A stretch of 64,000 nucleotides of DNA, from NCBI GenBank assembly GCA_032622095.1, contig CP136069.1, forward strand, positions 51,194,760 through 51,258,759, in the 5' to 3' direction. This document shows, piece by piece, positions 34,919 through 46,850 of the stretch. The stretch comes from Siphonodentalium dalli (lineage: Eukaryota > Mollusca > Scaphopoda > Gadilida > Siphonodentaliidae). Below the pieces are notes generated by a model. The model was not told the DNA's origin and searched no databases. It worked only from the letters and a program-made list of their open reading frames with translations. The stretch's first letter is position 1. Each line of letters begins with the position of its first letter. The translations under genes were made by a program, and so were the position numbers.

Positions 34919-36930
34919 GGGTGTGTCTTTTTACCGGATTCCGGATCCCGGATTTCGACCCGGATTTAGGTGTCTTTTTACCGGATTTCGACCCGGATTC
35001 GGGTATGAATTTCATGCTTGTTTTATCACACATTTAACCCATTAAAAGCCGTTTCTGACACGCGGAAACTGGTTAGGAGGTGATATTAAACCAATATAGG
35101 GCTGTCGTGCTCATTCAACCCGATTAATCGTATTTAAAGGTACATATCGTGCCAGGATCAGCATACTTCTTATTTTTTCATATAGACACGGCGGTTGGGT
35201 TGATTTTACGTGATCATGATGGCATTTAAGGGAACACACCATGTTAAATAGGAGTTCATTTATAAGTGAAAGGAGAACAATCGGGATCCGGGCATAATCT
35301 GTACCTTTAAAAATGATTAATAAATACGCGATAATTAATTCGGATCCGTGCATGGCATGCACCTTTAAATGCGATCATCCTTCCGTGAAATAAATCCAAC
35401 AGCCGGGTCTAACCTCTCAAAATCAACTTCTAACTTCCTCTTAACTCAGCTGACATTTAATATATTAAATAGGCGTTAATTTATATGGATTTTGTTTTTA
35501 AACCGGATCCGGGCATGGTCTGTACCTTTAAACTAGATAATCACTGTATAAACTGTAGCTGGCTGCAACGGGATGAATGTGCTAGCAGTGTTTTTATAAC
35601 GATTCGGGCGGCCAGACTATATAATCACTGTATAAACAGTAGCGGGCTGCAACGGGATGAATATGCTATCCGTGTTTTTAAAACGATTCGGGCGTCGTGA
35701 CATAAATTGCTTAATACAAGTCGTACATCTATCTCACTTAAACCGGCTTAAATATCGAATTTACAATAGTAATACTACTAGTATCACAAATATAATCGTT
35801 TATAATCGAACTAAAACAATAAACCATTTAAACTGCACCAGGTTTTTTTGTGGGCTGGAGAGAAAAACAATCTTCACAAAAGCAAGTCAATTTATTTCAA
35901 TCCCAATGATACTACTGTTAAACGCAACCTGTGCCATGTTTTCGCGGGTCTGAAATGTCTTTTAATGTGTTAAACATGGGTTATAATAAACATAAAATTG
36001 AGATCAGGGTTCGGGTCGAAATTAGAAAAAGACACATAAAATCCGGATCCAGATCCGGGCATAAAGTTTGTCTGTAAATGGGCTCATTCTCGCGTGAAAT
36101 CAACCCAAGCGCCATGTTCACCGTTTCCAAATAAACTGAGTTCCGCGTGGCTCAGATGCCTTTTAATGTATTAAATACTTGACAATTTATATGAAATAGA
36201 AAAGAACTATTCGTATCCGAATCCGGGAATGATCTGATCTAAACATCAACATCTATAACCTAGTTCCACGCGACTCAGTTTACATTTATTGTATTAAATA
36301 AGCATTACTTTATAAGAAGAAAAATCCGGATCCGGGAATAATCTGTACCTTTAAATATTATCAGTAAATACGTGGAAATTAATTCGGTTCCGCACATGAT
36401 GTGTACCTTTAAATGCGATAATCATTCCGTGAAATCAATCCAACAGCCTAGTATAACGTCTCAAAATCAACTTATAACTTTGCTCCACGTGACATTTAAT
36501 ATATCAAAAAGACGATAATTTATATGGAAAAAAAGAGAGAGAAAAAAACCGGATCCGGACATGATATCTACCTTTAAATATGATCAATGATTACGAGATA
36601 ATTAATTCAGATCCGGACATGGTGTGTTCCCTTAAATGCCATCATGATCACGTAAAATCAATCCAACCGCCGTGTCTATATGAAAAAATAAGAAGTATGC
36701 TGATCCGGGCACGATATGTACCTTTAAATACGATTAATCGGGTTGAATGAGCGCGACAGCCCTATATTGGTTTAATCTCACCTCCTAACCAGTTTCCGCT
36801 TGTCAGAAACGGCTTTTAATGGTTTAAATGTGTGATAAAACAAGCATGAAATTCTTACCCGAATCCGGTAAAAAGACACCTAAATCCGGGTCGAAATCCG
36901 GGATCCGGAATCCGGTCAAAAGACACACCC
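34919..36930. mobile_element. Mutator-like foldback element with 9-bp target duplication
   Basis: 2012 bp. GGGTGTGTC at the left and GACACACCC at the right start arms of 325 bp (34919-35243) and 313 bp (36618-36930). The difference is a 12-bp internal duplication in the left arm. CATATTATG flanks both sides (34910-34918 and 36931-36939); other family C copies show it once. Long TIRs with a 9-bp duplication are the hallmark of Mutator-like elements. The interior holds repeated GGATCCGGGCAT / TGTACCTTTAAA modules and no transposase frame. Non-autonomous. Confidence 0.87.
35537..35700. repeat. 84-bp tandem duplication inside the foldback element
   Basis: ATAATCACTGTATAAAC starts at 35537 and 35621. 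Each is followed by GGCTGCAACGGGATGAAT and ACGATTCGGGCG. Confidence 0.9.
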
Positions 36931-37414
36931 CATATTATGGACTTGTTCGGGTATATGGAACTGATAAGTTAGCATTCAGGCGCTGTGTCAACTGGAGGAA
37001 TGTAGCATTTCAGTAACATCGCCGAAAATTTCAAGCAAATCGACCGTACCACTCCATAGAAATCATCTTCTGAACTACCCTCAATTGTAAATATTTACTT
37101 CTCGATTCAGGACACAACTATCTGCGATAAACTAACGAAAACGATTTCACCTTCGAGAATTACTGAAATTAATTAAAATATAAGAATGCCGATGTGTGTT
37201 GCCAAATTGGATAATATATTTGTTAAAATAACTACTTTGAGCAAGATTATTCTCGATTCCTACTTGATCATCCTGCCGGAGTGTATCGCATCACTTTAAA
37301 TTACTATAATTCATCACCATTTGGTAATAGAAAATAGCTGAAATCATAGAAACATTTGCCCTGTCTCGCTCCCAGAATGCAACATAATTCAACCTAAGAT
37401 ATATAGAGTAATTC

Positions 37415-37634
37415 CCCTTCCATTGAAAATAATACACTTTGTAGGACAATCCAGATGAAACTTAAGCACATAAAACACGTCGCTACCTCAACAAAAACAA
37501 CATGTTCACAGTTTATTACACCGGATAAGTTGATAATACAATGTTTTGGAGCTTCCTCTTTCAAATGGTATATAATATGGCATATATTTTATATAATATT
37601 ATCTGGGGTTCGATAATTAGTGGGCCTTTAACTA
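37415..37634 (+). repeat. Family D fragment (part of family A)
   Basis: CATTGAAAATAATACAC, AACATGTTCACAGTT, GGATAAGTTGATAATA and AGTGGGCCTTTAA match the middle block of family A and the inverted copy at 61716-61960. Confidence 0.65.
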
Positions 37635-37966
37635 GCTTAAAATTAGTACTAAATAGCTTGGAAGTGTTGGCATCTCACATAACGTAAGAGTTCTCTTATG
37701 TGAAGTAACCGGGAAGTAATTTACGACGCGGTTTGTCAGAGTTCCTAATTCAAATTAGACTCCGGATGTGAATGCCCTGATAACGCCGCTGTGTTTGAAG
37801 GCAAACGAGCAGAAAATAAGCTTATCAAAGCACAATGAGTCTTTTGATCAGCAGCAGAACAAAAAACAAAAATAAACATAGGCTCCTTTGTTACAATGCG
37901 TGCGTTTTTTGTCACACCTGCGGAAAAAGTAAGAAAGAAATGCCGAAACCACTGCCAGAATATAAG
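37635..37966. other. Unique spacer
   Basis: No gene or repeat recognised. Confidence 0.5.
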
Positions 37967-38296
37967 TTAAAGACATATTATGGAATTGTTCGGGTGTGTG
38001 AAATTGATAAGTTAGTATGGGGAATGTAACATTCAACTAACATTGCTGAAAATGCAAAGAAATCGACCATACCACCCCATAGAAATCATCGTCTGAACTA
38101 CGCTCAATTGTAAATATTTACATCTGGATTCGGGACGCAACTGATACGCCATCGAGTCATTGCATTTAATTAATATATAATTATGGCGGGGTGTGTTGTC
38201 AATTTGGATTAATATTCGTAAGAAATAACTTCATTGAACAAGATTATTCTCAGTTTCTATTTGATCACCCTACCGGAGTGTTTCACATCACTTTAA
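37967..38296 (+). repeat. Family C, copy C2
   Basis: TTAAAGACATATTATGGAAT through GGAGTGTTTCACATCACTTT. A MITE has inserted exactly at its terminal TTAA. Confidence 0.8.
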
Positions 38297-38692
38297 CCCT
38301 TTACCCAACAGAAGGGCCCTGTGCCAATGCATTCTCTTATATATGCGAGTCGACCATAGGTCGCCTCGCATATATAAGAGAATGCATTGGCTTAACACAT
38401 TAAAAATTATAAAATTGTTAAAGAATGTAAGAAAAAATGGTAAAAAGTGTTAAAAAAAGATTTTTTTTAGGCCAATGCATTCTCTTATATATGCGAGGCG
38501 ACCTATGGTCGACTCGCATATATAAGAGAATGCATTGGCACAGGGCATAACTGTAACTATCACAATGTGGTCAAGGAGCCGATTCCAATGATATCCATAT
38601 TTGTATGGTTCTATTGAGACAGACCGAAGATATTTTAGGCTGTTGAAGCTTTATTTGGCCGGTTTTGGCCGGTTTGTTGGGTAAAGGGTTAA
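38293..38692 (+). mobile_element. piggyBac-like double-hairpin MITE, copy 3
   Basis: 400 bp with TTAA at 38293-38296 and 38689-38692. Ends and both hairpins as in copy 2. It sits at the 3' end of a family C repeat, whose other copies give the empty site (CATCACTTTAACC at 56725). Confidence 0.93.
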
Positions 38693-39002
38693 GTTAAGCA
38701 TTCAGTCGGAAATTGATGGCCATGAAACCAGTTCAAATATGTGAGACATATAATTTAGTGTACATTATTGTACACGTACTTACTTGCATAGTCTACTTAT
38801 GTAGATAGCGGTTCATGTGCCGCAATCATACACGTACGTCTACCCATATACATTACCACTTTATTCAGGGACAATATGTATATAACAATATTAAAATTTA
38901 TACAAGTTATGGTTAACAAAGACGCAGACCAGAATATCAGACTGGGTTCCCTTGCGGGGACCTCACAACCTCGCATCCGATACCGAACACAACCCTTGAA
39001 AT

Positions 39003-39300
39003 AGTGCATGTGTCTGTCATTTGCAGGATGAGGTCGCCAGAGAGTGTATTTATTGATGCTACCTCGCACAGCGGGCTAGCATAAATAATTAACCCTCTGT
39101 GGACCACATTCAGTTATATTTTTCCCGTCTGTTCAGTTTCTTTATCCCCTATTTTTCAGAAGATAAAATGCATGATCGAGATGACTATAATGGGCGAACA
39201 TCACCAACTTCAACTGGGGAACTTCAATCTGATCCAATGTCTCCCATAGCAGTTGATGCCTCGGTCGATAGAGGTTCCGAAAGGGTGAATTAGGTAACGC
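39003..39300 (+). mobile_element. Family T MITE, decayed second copy
   Basis: Matches 24120-24460: GTCTGTCATTTGCAGGATGA, GCGGGCTAGCATAA, CTCCCATAGCAGTTGATGCC and GGGTGAATT. The right terminal repeat is lost. Confidence 0.7.
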
Positions 39301-39632
39301 CAGCAGCAAGACACGCTATATCCAGGGTCGCCCGAACAGTAACTTTAAACAATGAAGTCAGCTTCCCAAATATGGTCACGAGTTAACGACCATACCAGCT
39401 GGACCAATCATGATGTTAACAAACTCATCGTTAAATATTCAGACAAATTCTATATAAGAAAGAGCATCAACTACTATGATACTCGGGGCGTTCTATATAC
39501 TACCATTTTGTTAATCCAGCATGCAGATTACTAACTGGAGGGTCCTACTAAAAGCCGACCACAACCGACCGTATATAATGTGGCATAAATTTTATATATT
39601 GTGATCTGGGGGTTCGAAAATTAAGTTGGCCT

Positions 39633-40065
39633 TTAACCGTTTCATGACGGGATCTGCGCTGGCGCAAAATTAAAGACCCTGTGCCAATCCATTCTCTTAT
39701 ATATGCGAGTCGACCATATGTCGCCTCGCATATATAAGAGAATGCATTGGCCTAACATTGTTTATCAATATTTCACATATTCTTCAACAATTTTTATCAT
39801 TTTTTCTTACATTCTTCAACAATCTTTAACATTTTTTATAATTTTTTCTTACATTCTATTACAATTTTTTCTTATATTCTTTAACAATTTTATCACTCTT
39901 TATAATTTTTTCTTACATTCTACAACAATTTTTATCATTTTTTCTTATATTCTTTAACAATTTTATCATTTTTTCTTACATTCTTTACCTATTTTTAGAA
40001 TTTTTTCTTACATTCTATAACATTTATAAAAAATAATAAAAAATTTGTTAGGCCAATGCATTTCC
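39633..40065 (+). mobile_element. Chimeric MITE: subfamily B end, double-hairpin core, expanded spacer
   Basis: TTAACCGTTTCATGACGGGA followed by GCGCTGGCGC is a subfamily B end. The hairpin 39683-39750 has the loop of the double-hairpin family (GAGTCGACC...GTCGCCTC). The AT-rich spacer (39756-40045), about 80 bp in other copies, is amplified into roughly six diverged repeats of TTTTTTCTTACATTCT. The element stops in the second hairpin at about 40062. CCAGCATGCAGATTAC flanks it at 39515 and 40070. Confidence 0.7.
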
Positions 40066-40726
40066 ACATCCAGCATGCAGATTACTTATAGGAGGGTCCT
40101 TCAAAAAGCCGAACGTACCGCCCCCAGGAGTCCGAACCAGGGTTGGAATACAGGTGCATGCTCCATCTCGCTCGGACCCATTGGGCGGTACATGTACGAT
40201 CGGGTGCGGTCGTCATTTAGCAGGACCGATACAGATTAACCATATCCATATACTAAATAGACTATCCCAGTCAGTTATAAAGACATAGAATCAGTACAAG
40301 AATGGTTAGCATATTTATCGACCTATGTTGATCCCTGGAACAGGACCGCCATGTAACAAAAGCGAGCAAAATTTGGTCATTCAAACCGCTAAGTGCCTTT
40401 AAATACATCAATTATCGATTAGATGCTTTTATACGAACAATAAACAGCGTTTTTTAATTTATTCTGATATGGTAAAAATATGTGTAAAAATTTGAAATAG
40501 CTGGAAAGTTGCTACGACTGGCTAGTTTTTTCAGAGTAAATTAAGTTTGTTGATAGGTATTTTCTGTTTTTATTCACTTTTCTTTCCTCCTTCCAAATTA
40601 TGTACATGATCCACGTCCTTTTAAATTAATGATGTCTGCAAGTGTGACTTATTATTTCACTATATCAGTATATGATTAAAGCACATAAACTGATTGAATG
40701 GCGCCAGCTATTCAGCCGGTGGCTTC
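40066..40726. other. Unique spacer
   Basis: No gene recognised; begins with the second copy of the CCAGCATGCAGATTAC flank. Confidence 0.5.
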
Positions 40727-41125
40727 TTAACCCTTTACCCAACAAACCGGCCAAAACCGGCCAAATAAAGCTTCAACAGCCTAAAATATCTTCGGTCTGT
40801 CTCAATAAAACCATACACATATGGATATCATTGGAAACGGCTCCTTGACCACATTGTGATAGTTACAGTTAGCCCTGTGCCAATGCATTCTCTTATATAT
40901 GCGAGTCGACCATAGGTCGCCTCGCATATATAAGAGAATGCATTGGCCTAAAAAAAAATCTTTTTTTAACACTTTTTACCATTTTTCTTACATTCTTTAA
41001 CAATTTTATAATTTTTAATGTGTTAAGCCAATGCATTCTCTTATAAATGCGAGGCGACCTATGGTCGACTCGCATATATAAGAGAATGCATTGGCACAGG
41101 GTCCTTCTGTTGGGTAAAGGGTTAA
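40727..41125 (-). mobile_element. piggyBac-like double-hairpin MITE, copy 4 (inverted)
   Basis: 399 bp, TTAA at 40727-40730 and 41122-41125, in reverse orientation to copies 1-3. Both hairpins are present with one substitution in a stem (TTATAAATG). Confidence 0.92.
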
Positions 41126-41569
41126 AGGGAGGGGGGGGGGGGCTTACACTAAATTTGGCCATTTATGAGACCACCTCCTATTATACCCAACAGAATATAT
41201 GCATTTTCATTATAAGTACCATGTTCATAGAGAACATGAGTGTATTTTCCAAACATCCATGGCTCAAATGCATTCATTCGTCGCATATATTCTGGTGAGT
41301 ATAATAAGAGATCTTCCCATAAATGGCCAGATTTTGTGTACAGTCGGCCCCTTTAAGAACGGTGCCATTGACCATGGGAATCCAACGAGAGAAACAAACT
41401 GTATACGCTGAAACATGTATTTGGGCATTGGCGGCCGGACTAGAATTATTATTTCACTATATCATTAAATTGATGTGAAATAATCTGGGTTGTTACCCAA
41501 TAGTAGAGTTTTACTTCGTAAATCATTAGGATTTAGAATTAACTGGTTAACCCCAAATTCGCGTTCGTA
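41126..41569. other. Unique spacer
   Basis: Opens with a G tract (41133-41141). No gene or repeat recognised. Confidence 0.5.
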
Positions 41570-41700
41570 ACGCCACAACGAACTGTTGCCCGGTTTGCAA
41601 TCACGGTCAGCTTTCGTGACGTCACGAGTGAACTGTTGCCCGACCCGAGAGAACTGTTGACTGGCTCCGAGCGAACTGTTGACTGGCCCGAATATTCCCA
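41570..41700 (+). repeat. Degenerate GAACTGTTG repeats
   Basis: GAACTGTTGCCCG or GAACTGTTGACTGG occurs four times, at irregular spacing of about 20-50 bp. The same word recurs in the hairpin downstream. Confidence 0.7.
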
Positions 41701-41840
41701 GAGACTACATGTGCTTTTTGCATTCAGATACATGGCGGTATATTCCAGTTAGTTCTCATAATTCGAAATAACACTATTAAAGACTGTGATTAATTAGCAA
41801 TGACCTGATTATATACAAGTAAATGTATTGGGTAACAAAG

Positions 41841-42041
41841 CAATTATTTCATGTGTCTTTTGGGAACAGTCAAAATTGTTGTCCCTCGGTATCAGGAATG
41901 ACTATCGAACTGTTGCACAAGGCCGAAATGACTATCGAACTGTTACCCAAGGCCTTCGGCCTTGGACAACAGTTCGATAGTCATTCCTGATACCGAGGGA
42001 CAACAATTTTGACTGTTCCCAACAGACACATGAAATAATTG
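41841..42041. repeat. 200-bp hairpin, TTC loop, one arm duplicated
   Basis: The outer ends CAATTATTTCATGTGTC and GACACATGAAATAATTG are complementary. The arms meet at AAGGCCTTCGGCCTT near 41948-41962. The left arm is longer by about 29 bp because ATGACTATCGAACTGTT plus AAGGCC is tandemly repeated in it. Otherwise the arms are almost perfect. Confidence 0.93.
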
Positions 42042-42058
42042 CTTAATAGGATGACCAA

Positions 42059-42120
42059 GAATGCTACATTCCTCCAGTTGGCATAGCGCCTGAATACTAA
42101 CTTATCAGTTCCACACACTG
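42059..42120 (-). repeat. Family C fragment
   Basis: On the minus strand it reads AACTGATAAGTTAGTATTCA and GGAGGAATGTAGCATTCT, as in the 5' half of family C. Confidence 0.7.
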
Positions 42121-43207
42121 ATTTAATTGGGGAACAATTCACATACATTGTAGATAATTTATAGTTTTTGGCTTCATTTGTGTGTTCTGTAATACTATCA
42201 TTCATTATTTTCTGTTCTGCACTCTGTGCGATAAAGCACAAATTTGTATTATCGATTTTAAGACGACAGAGTCGCTTGAACAGTGAAGTAAAACCGATTC
42301 ACATATGGTGTGATTAACGGAAACCCCGGCCATAAGAAACATTCGCGGTCCCCTTGTAATTTATTATGTCCTATATATGCTAATTTTCTGCATATTCGCC
42401 GTGCTCGGTTTCCAAATAACTACGATTTTTCACTATAAAATACAATCATTCACTCACTTAAGTAATTAACCGAAAAAGCCATCGACACGAGAAGCTATTG
42501 TTACTTTCCCCGAGTATCGGCCGTTCCTTGAAATCTGTGTTGATGTAAACAGTATCTATTTCATATAATTCAATATGTACAATAACAAATATGATGTAGA
42601 AATACATGTATTAATTGTATGGAGGAGGTCCGAAACTAAGCACAAATATTATGGGGGTCGTTTCCATCGCGTGTGAATGAGCCCACATATGAGAGCACTT
42701 ACATACTATTAAGTTACATGTACGATGTTCACTGGGATTTTAGAAGATCGTTATTTGGAATAATTGTATAATGTCTATCGGTTGCTCAACTACTTAACTT
42801 GTTGGGGCTGGATCGATAGGTATATCAAAATCAGATTTTGTCATATTGAGTAGTAGAACGAAGTGGTGAATTGAAGTAGATTTAGTATATCGGGCATACA
42901 GTATAGATCGGTATAGAGAAGAGTGTGAAGTGGCATGTCAATAGTTTGGAGGAGTGTGATATGCAGTACAGGACGGAGATACGGCGAGTGTAAATGATAA
43001 GTTATTGCTTTAGATTACACACTGATGTTGTGGTATGACCTAGAATGTTTGCATCCGATCCGACATCACAATCATTTGGATTTGTATGAATAGTTATTTT
43101 CAAATGAATATTAACATTAATATTAATATTTCTATTTCTCACGCGATTTTTAACTATACGAATCGCATTATCTCATTTATCTGCATGTTAATCTGCATGA
43201 AATATGT
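42121..43207. other. Unique spacer
   Basis: No gene or repeat recognised. Confidence 0.5.
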
Positions 43208-46074
43208 ACAGACATTTCTTGGTCTGCTACTCTCTGCTACCCTCTGCGTGTATGAACTGACTGCTTGCCATTTCTTGGTCTGCTACACTCTGCTATGCAG
43301 TCCTTGTATGAACTGACTGCTTGACATGTCTTAGTCTGCTAATCTCTGCTATAATTGCAGTGCTTTATGAACTGACTGCTTGGTATTTCTTGGTATGTGA
43401 CTCTCTGCTATATATGCAGTGATTGTATGAACTGACTGCTTGACATGTCTTAGTCTGCTAATCTCTGCTATAAATGCAGTGCTTGTATGAACTGACTGCT
43501 TGGTATGTCTTGGTCTGCTACTCTCTGTCATGCAGTGAAGGTATGAACTGATTGCTTGACATGACTTGGTCTGCTACTCTCTGCCATGCAGTGATTGTAT
43601 GAACTGATTGCTTGACATGACTTGGTCTGCTACTCTCTGTCATGCAGTGATTGTATGAACTGATTGCTTGACATGACTTGGTCTGCTACTCTCTGTCATG
43701 CAGTGATTGTATGAACTGATAGCTTGACATGACTTGGTCTGCTACTCTCTGTCATGCAGTGATGGTATGAACTGATTGCTTGGCATGTCTTGGTCTGCTA
43801 CTCTCTGTCACGCAGTGATGGTATGAACTGATAGCTTGGCATGTCTTGGTCTGCTACTCTCTGTCATGCAGTGCTTGTATGAACTGATTGCTTGACATGA
43901 CTTGGTCTGCTACTCTCTGTCACGCAGTGAGTGTATGAACTGATTGCTTGACATGACTTGGTCTGCTACTCTCTGTCATGCAGTGATGGTATGAACTGAT
44001 TGCTTGACATGACTTGGTCTGCTACTCTATGTCATGCAGTGATTGTATGAACTGATTGCTTGACATGACTTGGTCTGCTACTCTCTGTCACGCAGTGATT
44101 GTATGAACTGATTGCTTGACATGACTTGGTCTGCTACTCTCTGTCATGCAGTGATTGTATGAACTGATTGCTTGACATGACTTGGTCTGCTACTCTCTGT
44201 CATGCAGTGATTGTATGAACTGATAGCTTGACATGACTTGGTCTGCTACTCTCTGTCATGCAGTGATTGTATGAACTGATTGCTTGACATGACTTGGTCT
44301 GCTACTCTCTGTCATGCAGTGGTGGTATGAACTGATTGCTTGACATGACTTGGTCTGCTACTCTCTGTCACGCAGTGATTGTATGAACTGATTGCTTGGC
44401 ATGTCTTGGTCTGCTACTCTCTGTCATGCAGTGATTGTATGAACTGATTGCTTGACATGACTTGGTCTGCTACTCTCTGTCACGCAGTGATTGTATGAAC
44501 TGATAGCTTGACATGACTTGGTCTGCTACTCTCTGTCATGCAGTGATTGTATGAACTGATTGCTTGACATGACTTGGTCTGCTACTCTCTGTCATGCAGT
44601 GATTGTGCGAACTGATTGCTTGACATGACTTGGTCTGCTACTCTCTGTCATGCAGTGATTGCATGAACTGATTGCTTGACATGACTTGGTCTGCTACTCT
44701 CTGTCATGCAGTGATTGTATGAACTGTTTGCTTGACATGACTTGGTCTGCTACTCTCTGTCATGCAGTGATTGCATGAACTGATTGCTTGACATAACTTG
44801 GTCTGCTACTCTCTGTCATGCAGTGATGGTATGACCTGATTGCTTGACATGACTTGGTCTGCTACTCTCTGTCATGCAGTGATTGTAAGAACTGATAGCT
44901 TGACATGACTTGGTCTGCTACTCTCTGTCGTGCAGTGATTGTATGAACTGATTGCTTGACATGACTTGGTCTGCTACTCTCTGTCATGCAGTGATTGTAT
45001 GAACTGATTGCTTGACATGACTTGGTCTGCTACTCTCTGTCATGCAGTGATTGTATGAACTGATTGCTTGACATGACTTGGTCTGCTACTCTCTGTCATG
45101 CAGTGATTGTATGAACTGATTGCTTGACATGACTTGGTCTGCTACTCTCTGTCATGCAGTGATTGTATGAACTGATTGCTTGACATGTCTTGGTCTGCTA
45201 CTCTCTGTCATGCAGTGATGGTATGAACTGATTGCTTGACATGACTTGGTCTGCTACTCTCTGTCATGCAGTGATTGTATGAACTGATTGCTTGACATGA
45301 CTTGGTCTGCTACTCTCTGTCATGCAGTGATTGTATGAACTGATTGCTTGACGTGACTTGGTCTGCTACTCTCTGTCATGCAGTGATTGTATGAACTGAT
45401 TGCTTGACATGACTTGGTCTGCTACTCTCTGTCATGCAGTGATTGTATGAACTGATTGCTTGACATGACTTGGTCTGCTACTCTCTGTCGTGCAGTGATT
45501 GTATGAACTGATTGCTTGACATGACTTGGTCTGCTACTCTCTGTCATGCAGTGATGGTATGAACTGATTGCTTGACATGACTTGGTCTGCTACTCTCTGT
45601 CATGCAGTGATTGTATGAACTGATAGCTTGACATGACTTGGTCTGCCACTCTCTGTCATGCAGTGATGGTATGAACTGATTGCTTGACATGACTTGGTCT
45701 GCTACTCTCTGTCATGCAGTGATTGTATGAACTGATTGCTTGACATGACTTGGTCTGCTACTCTCTGTCATGCAGTGATTGTATGAACTGATTGCTTGAC
45801 ATCACTTGGTCTGCTACTCTCTGTCATGCAATGATTGTATGAACTGACTGCTTGACGTGTCTTAGTCGGATAAGCTCTGCTACAAATGCAGTGCTTGTAT
45901 GAACTGACTGCTTGACATTTCTTGGTCTGCTACTCGCTGATATATATGCAGTGAACTGGCTGCTTGGCATTTCTTGGTTCGCTATCATCTGCTATACATT
46001 GCTTGTATGAACAGACTGCTATATATGCAGTGCTTGTATCAACTGACTGTTTGACATTTCTGGGTCTGCTTCTC
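43208..46074. repeat. 56-bp satellite, about 51 copies
   Basis: Unit TGATTGCTTGACATGACTTG plus GTCTGCTACTCTCTGTCATG plus CAGTGATTGTATGAAC. The core (about 43540-45830) is highly uniform; recurring variants are GATAGC/GATTGC, GATGGT/GATTGT and CACGCAG/CATGCAG. The outer units (43208-43530, 45840-46074) are diverged and slightly longer. The 56-bp unit breaks every frame, so it is non-coding. Confidence 0.97.
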
Positions 46075-46519
46075 CAATTTCCACAATCCGAAGTGTTGAC
46101 AACGACGGCATCATATTCATGAGTACATTGCATATTAGTAATTGCCTTCTATCGGATCACACGGTCCACTGAACTCTCGAGATCTCGTCCTCAAACAGAT
46201 ACAGCGCATGTGGTATTCCCAAGTGACCAAATTTGCAATTGACAATGTATTAAAAACGCGGAACAAAGATCACTAGGTCAACTGACCGCATGCGTCACGA
46301 ATATGCGCTTATATCATCATAAACTAACTTGCCATGGATCTATCCATATACCATGGGCCAGAACCAGAGACTCGTATACGTGATGTACGTGTAGATGTCA
46401 GCTTTAGACTCATGTGTCCCATATTCCTAATGATTAAGCAGTACTTTTCAAAACATGACACTACTTACAGCCTTAAGATTGGGCAGCTATTGAAGTTTGA
46501 ACTAGAAATCGCACAATGA
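46075..46519. other. Unique spacer
   Basis: No gene or repeat recognised. Confidence 0.5.
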
Positions 46520-46850
46520 TGCATAAAAGTTTCCAAATATGTTGGAAATTCCAAGCTCACATCACCCTATGGCACAATAGTATGGTTGGACATTTTCCAA
46601 CTTAAGGGTCATTTTAGTCTACAGTTTGACTGAGAAGAAGAAAACTATTTGATTTTTGGTTTAGAACAATATACTTTCAAAATCCCATGATAAACAGATG
46701 GAAAACCAGTAGAAAATCGGCACCGATTAAGCTTTCAACAGCGCTCCTGCACTGGTACCTAAAGGTTCCATAATACACATGTTTGTTGGAAATTCCAAAC
46801 TCACACCACCCCAATGGTACAAAAGTACGGTTGGACATTTCAAGTTTAGA
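46520..46850. repeat. TTGGAA/TTCCAA modules and first copy of a direct repeat
   Basis: GTTGGAAATTCCAA occurs near 46540 and 46786, each followed by a CACATCACCC-like stretch and GGTTGGACATTT. Between them, 46676-46760 (AATCCCATGATAAACAGATG, GGAAAACCAGTAGA) is repeated at 47151-47235. Confidence 0.7.

Larger units (their letters stand above)
34902..37299 (+). repeat. Family C, copy C1, split by a foldback element
   Basis: 34902-34918 plus 36931-37299 make one repeat of about 380 bp: TTTAAAGACATATTATG, ACTTGTTCGGG, AACTGATAAGTTAG, TTGTAAATATTTACT and GGAGTGTATCGCATCACTTT. Other copies: 37967-38296, 50464-50702, 55599-56061, 56359-56734 and a minus fragment near 42059-42120. Class unknown. Confidence 0.8.

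Noticed and set aside
43208-46074. CRISPR-like array
   Set aside because: Repeats are directly contiguous 56-bp units without unique spacers, in a eukaryotic-type context.
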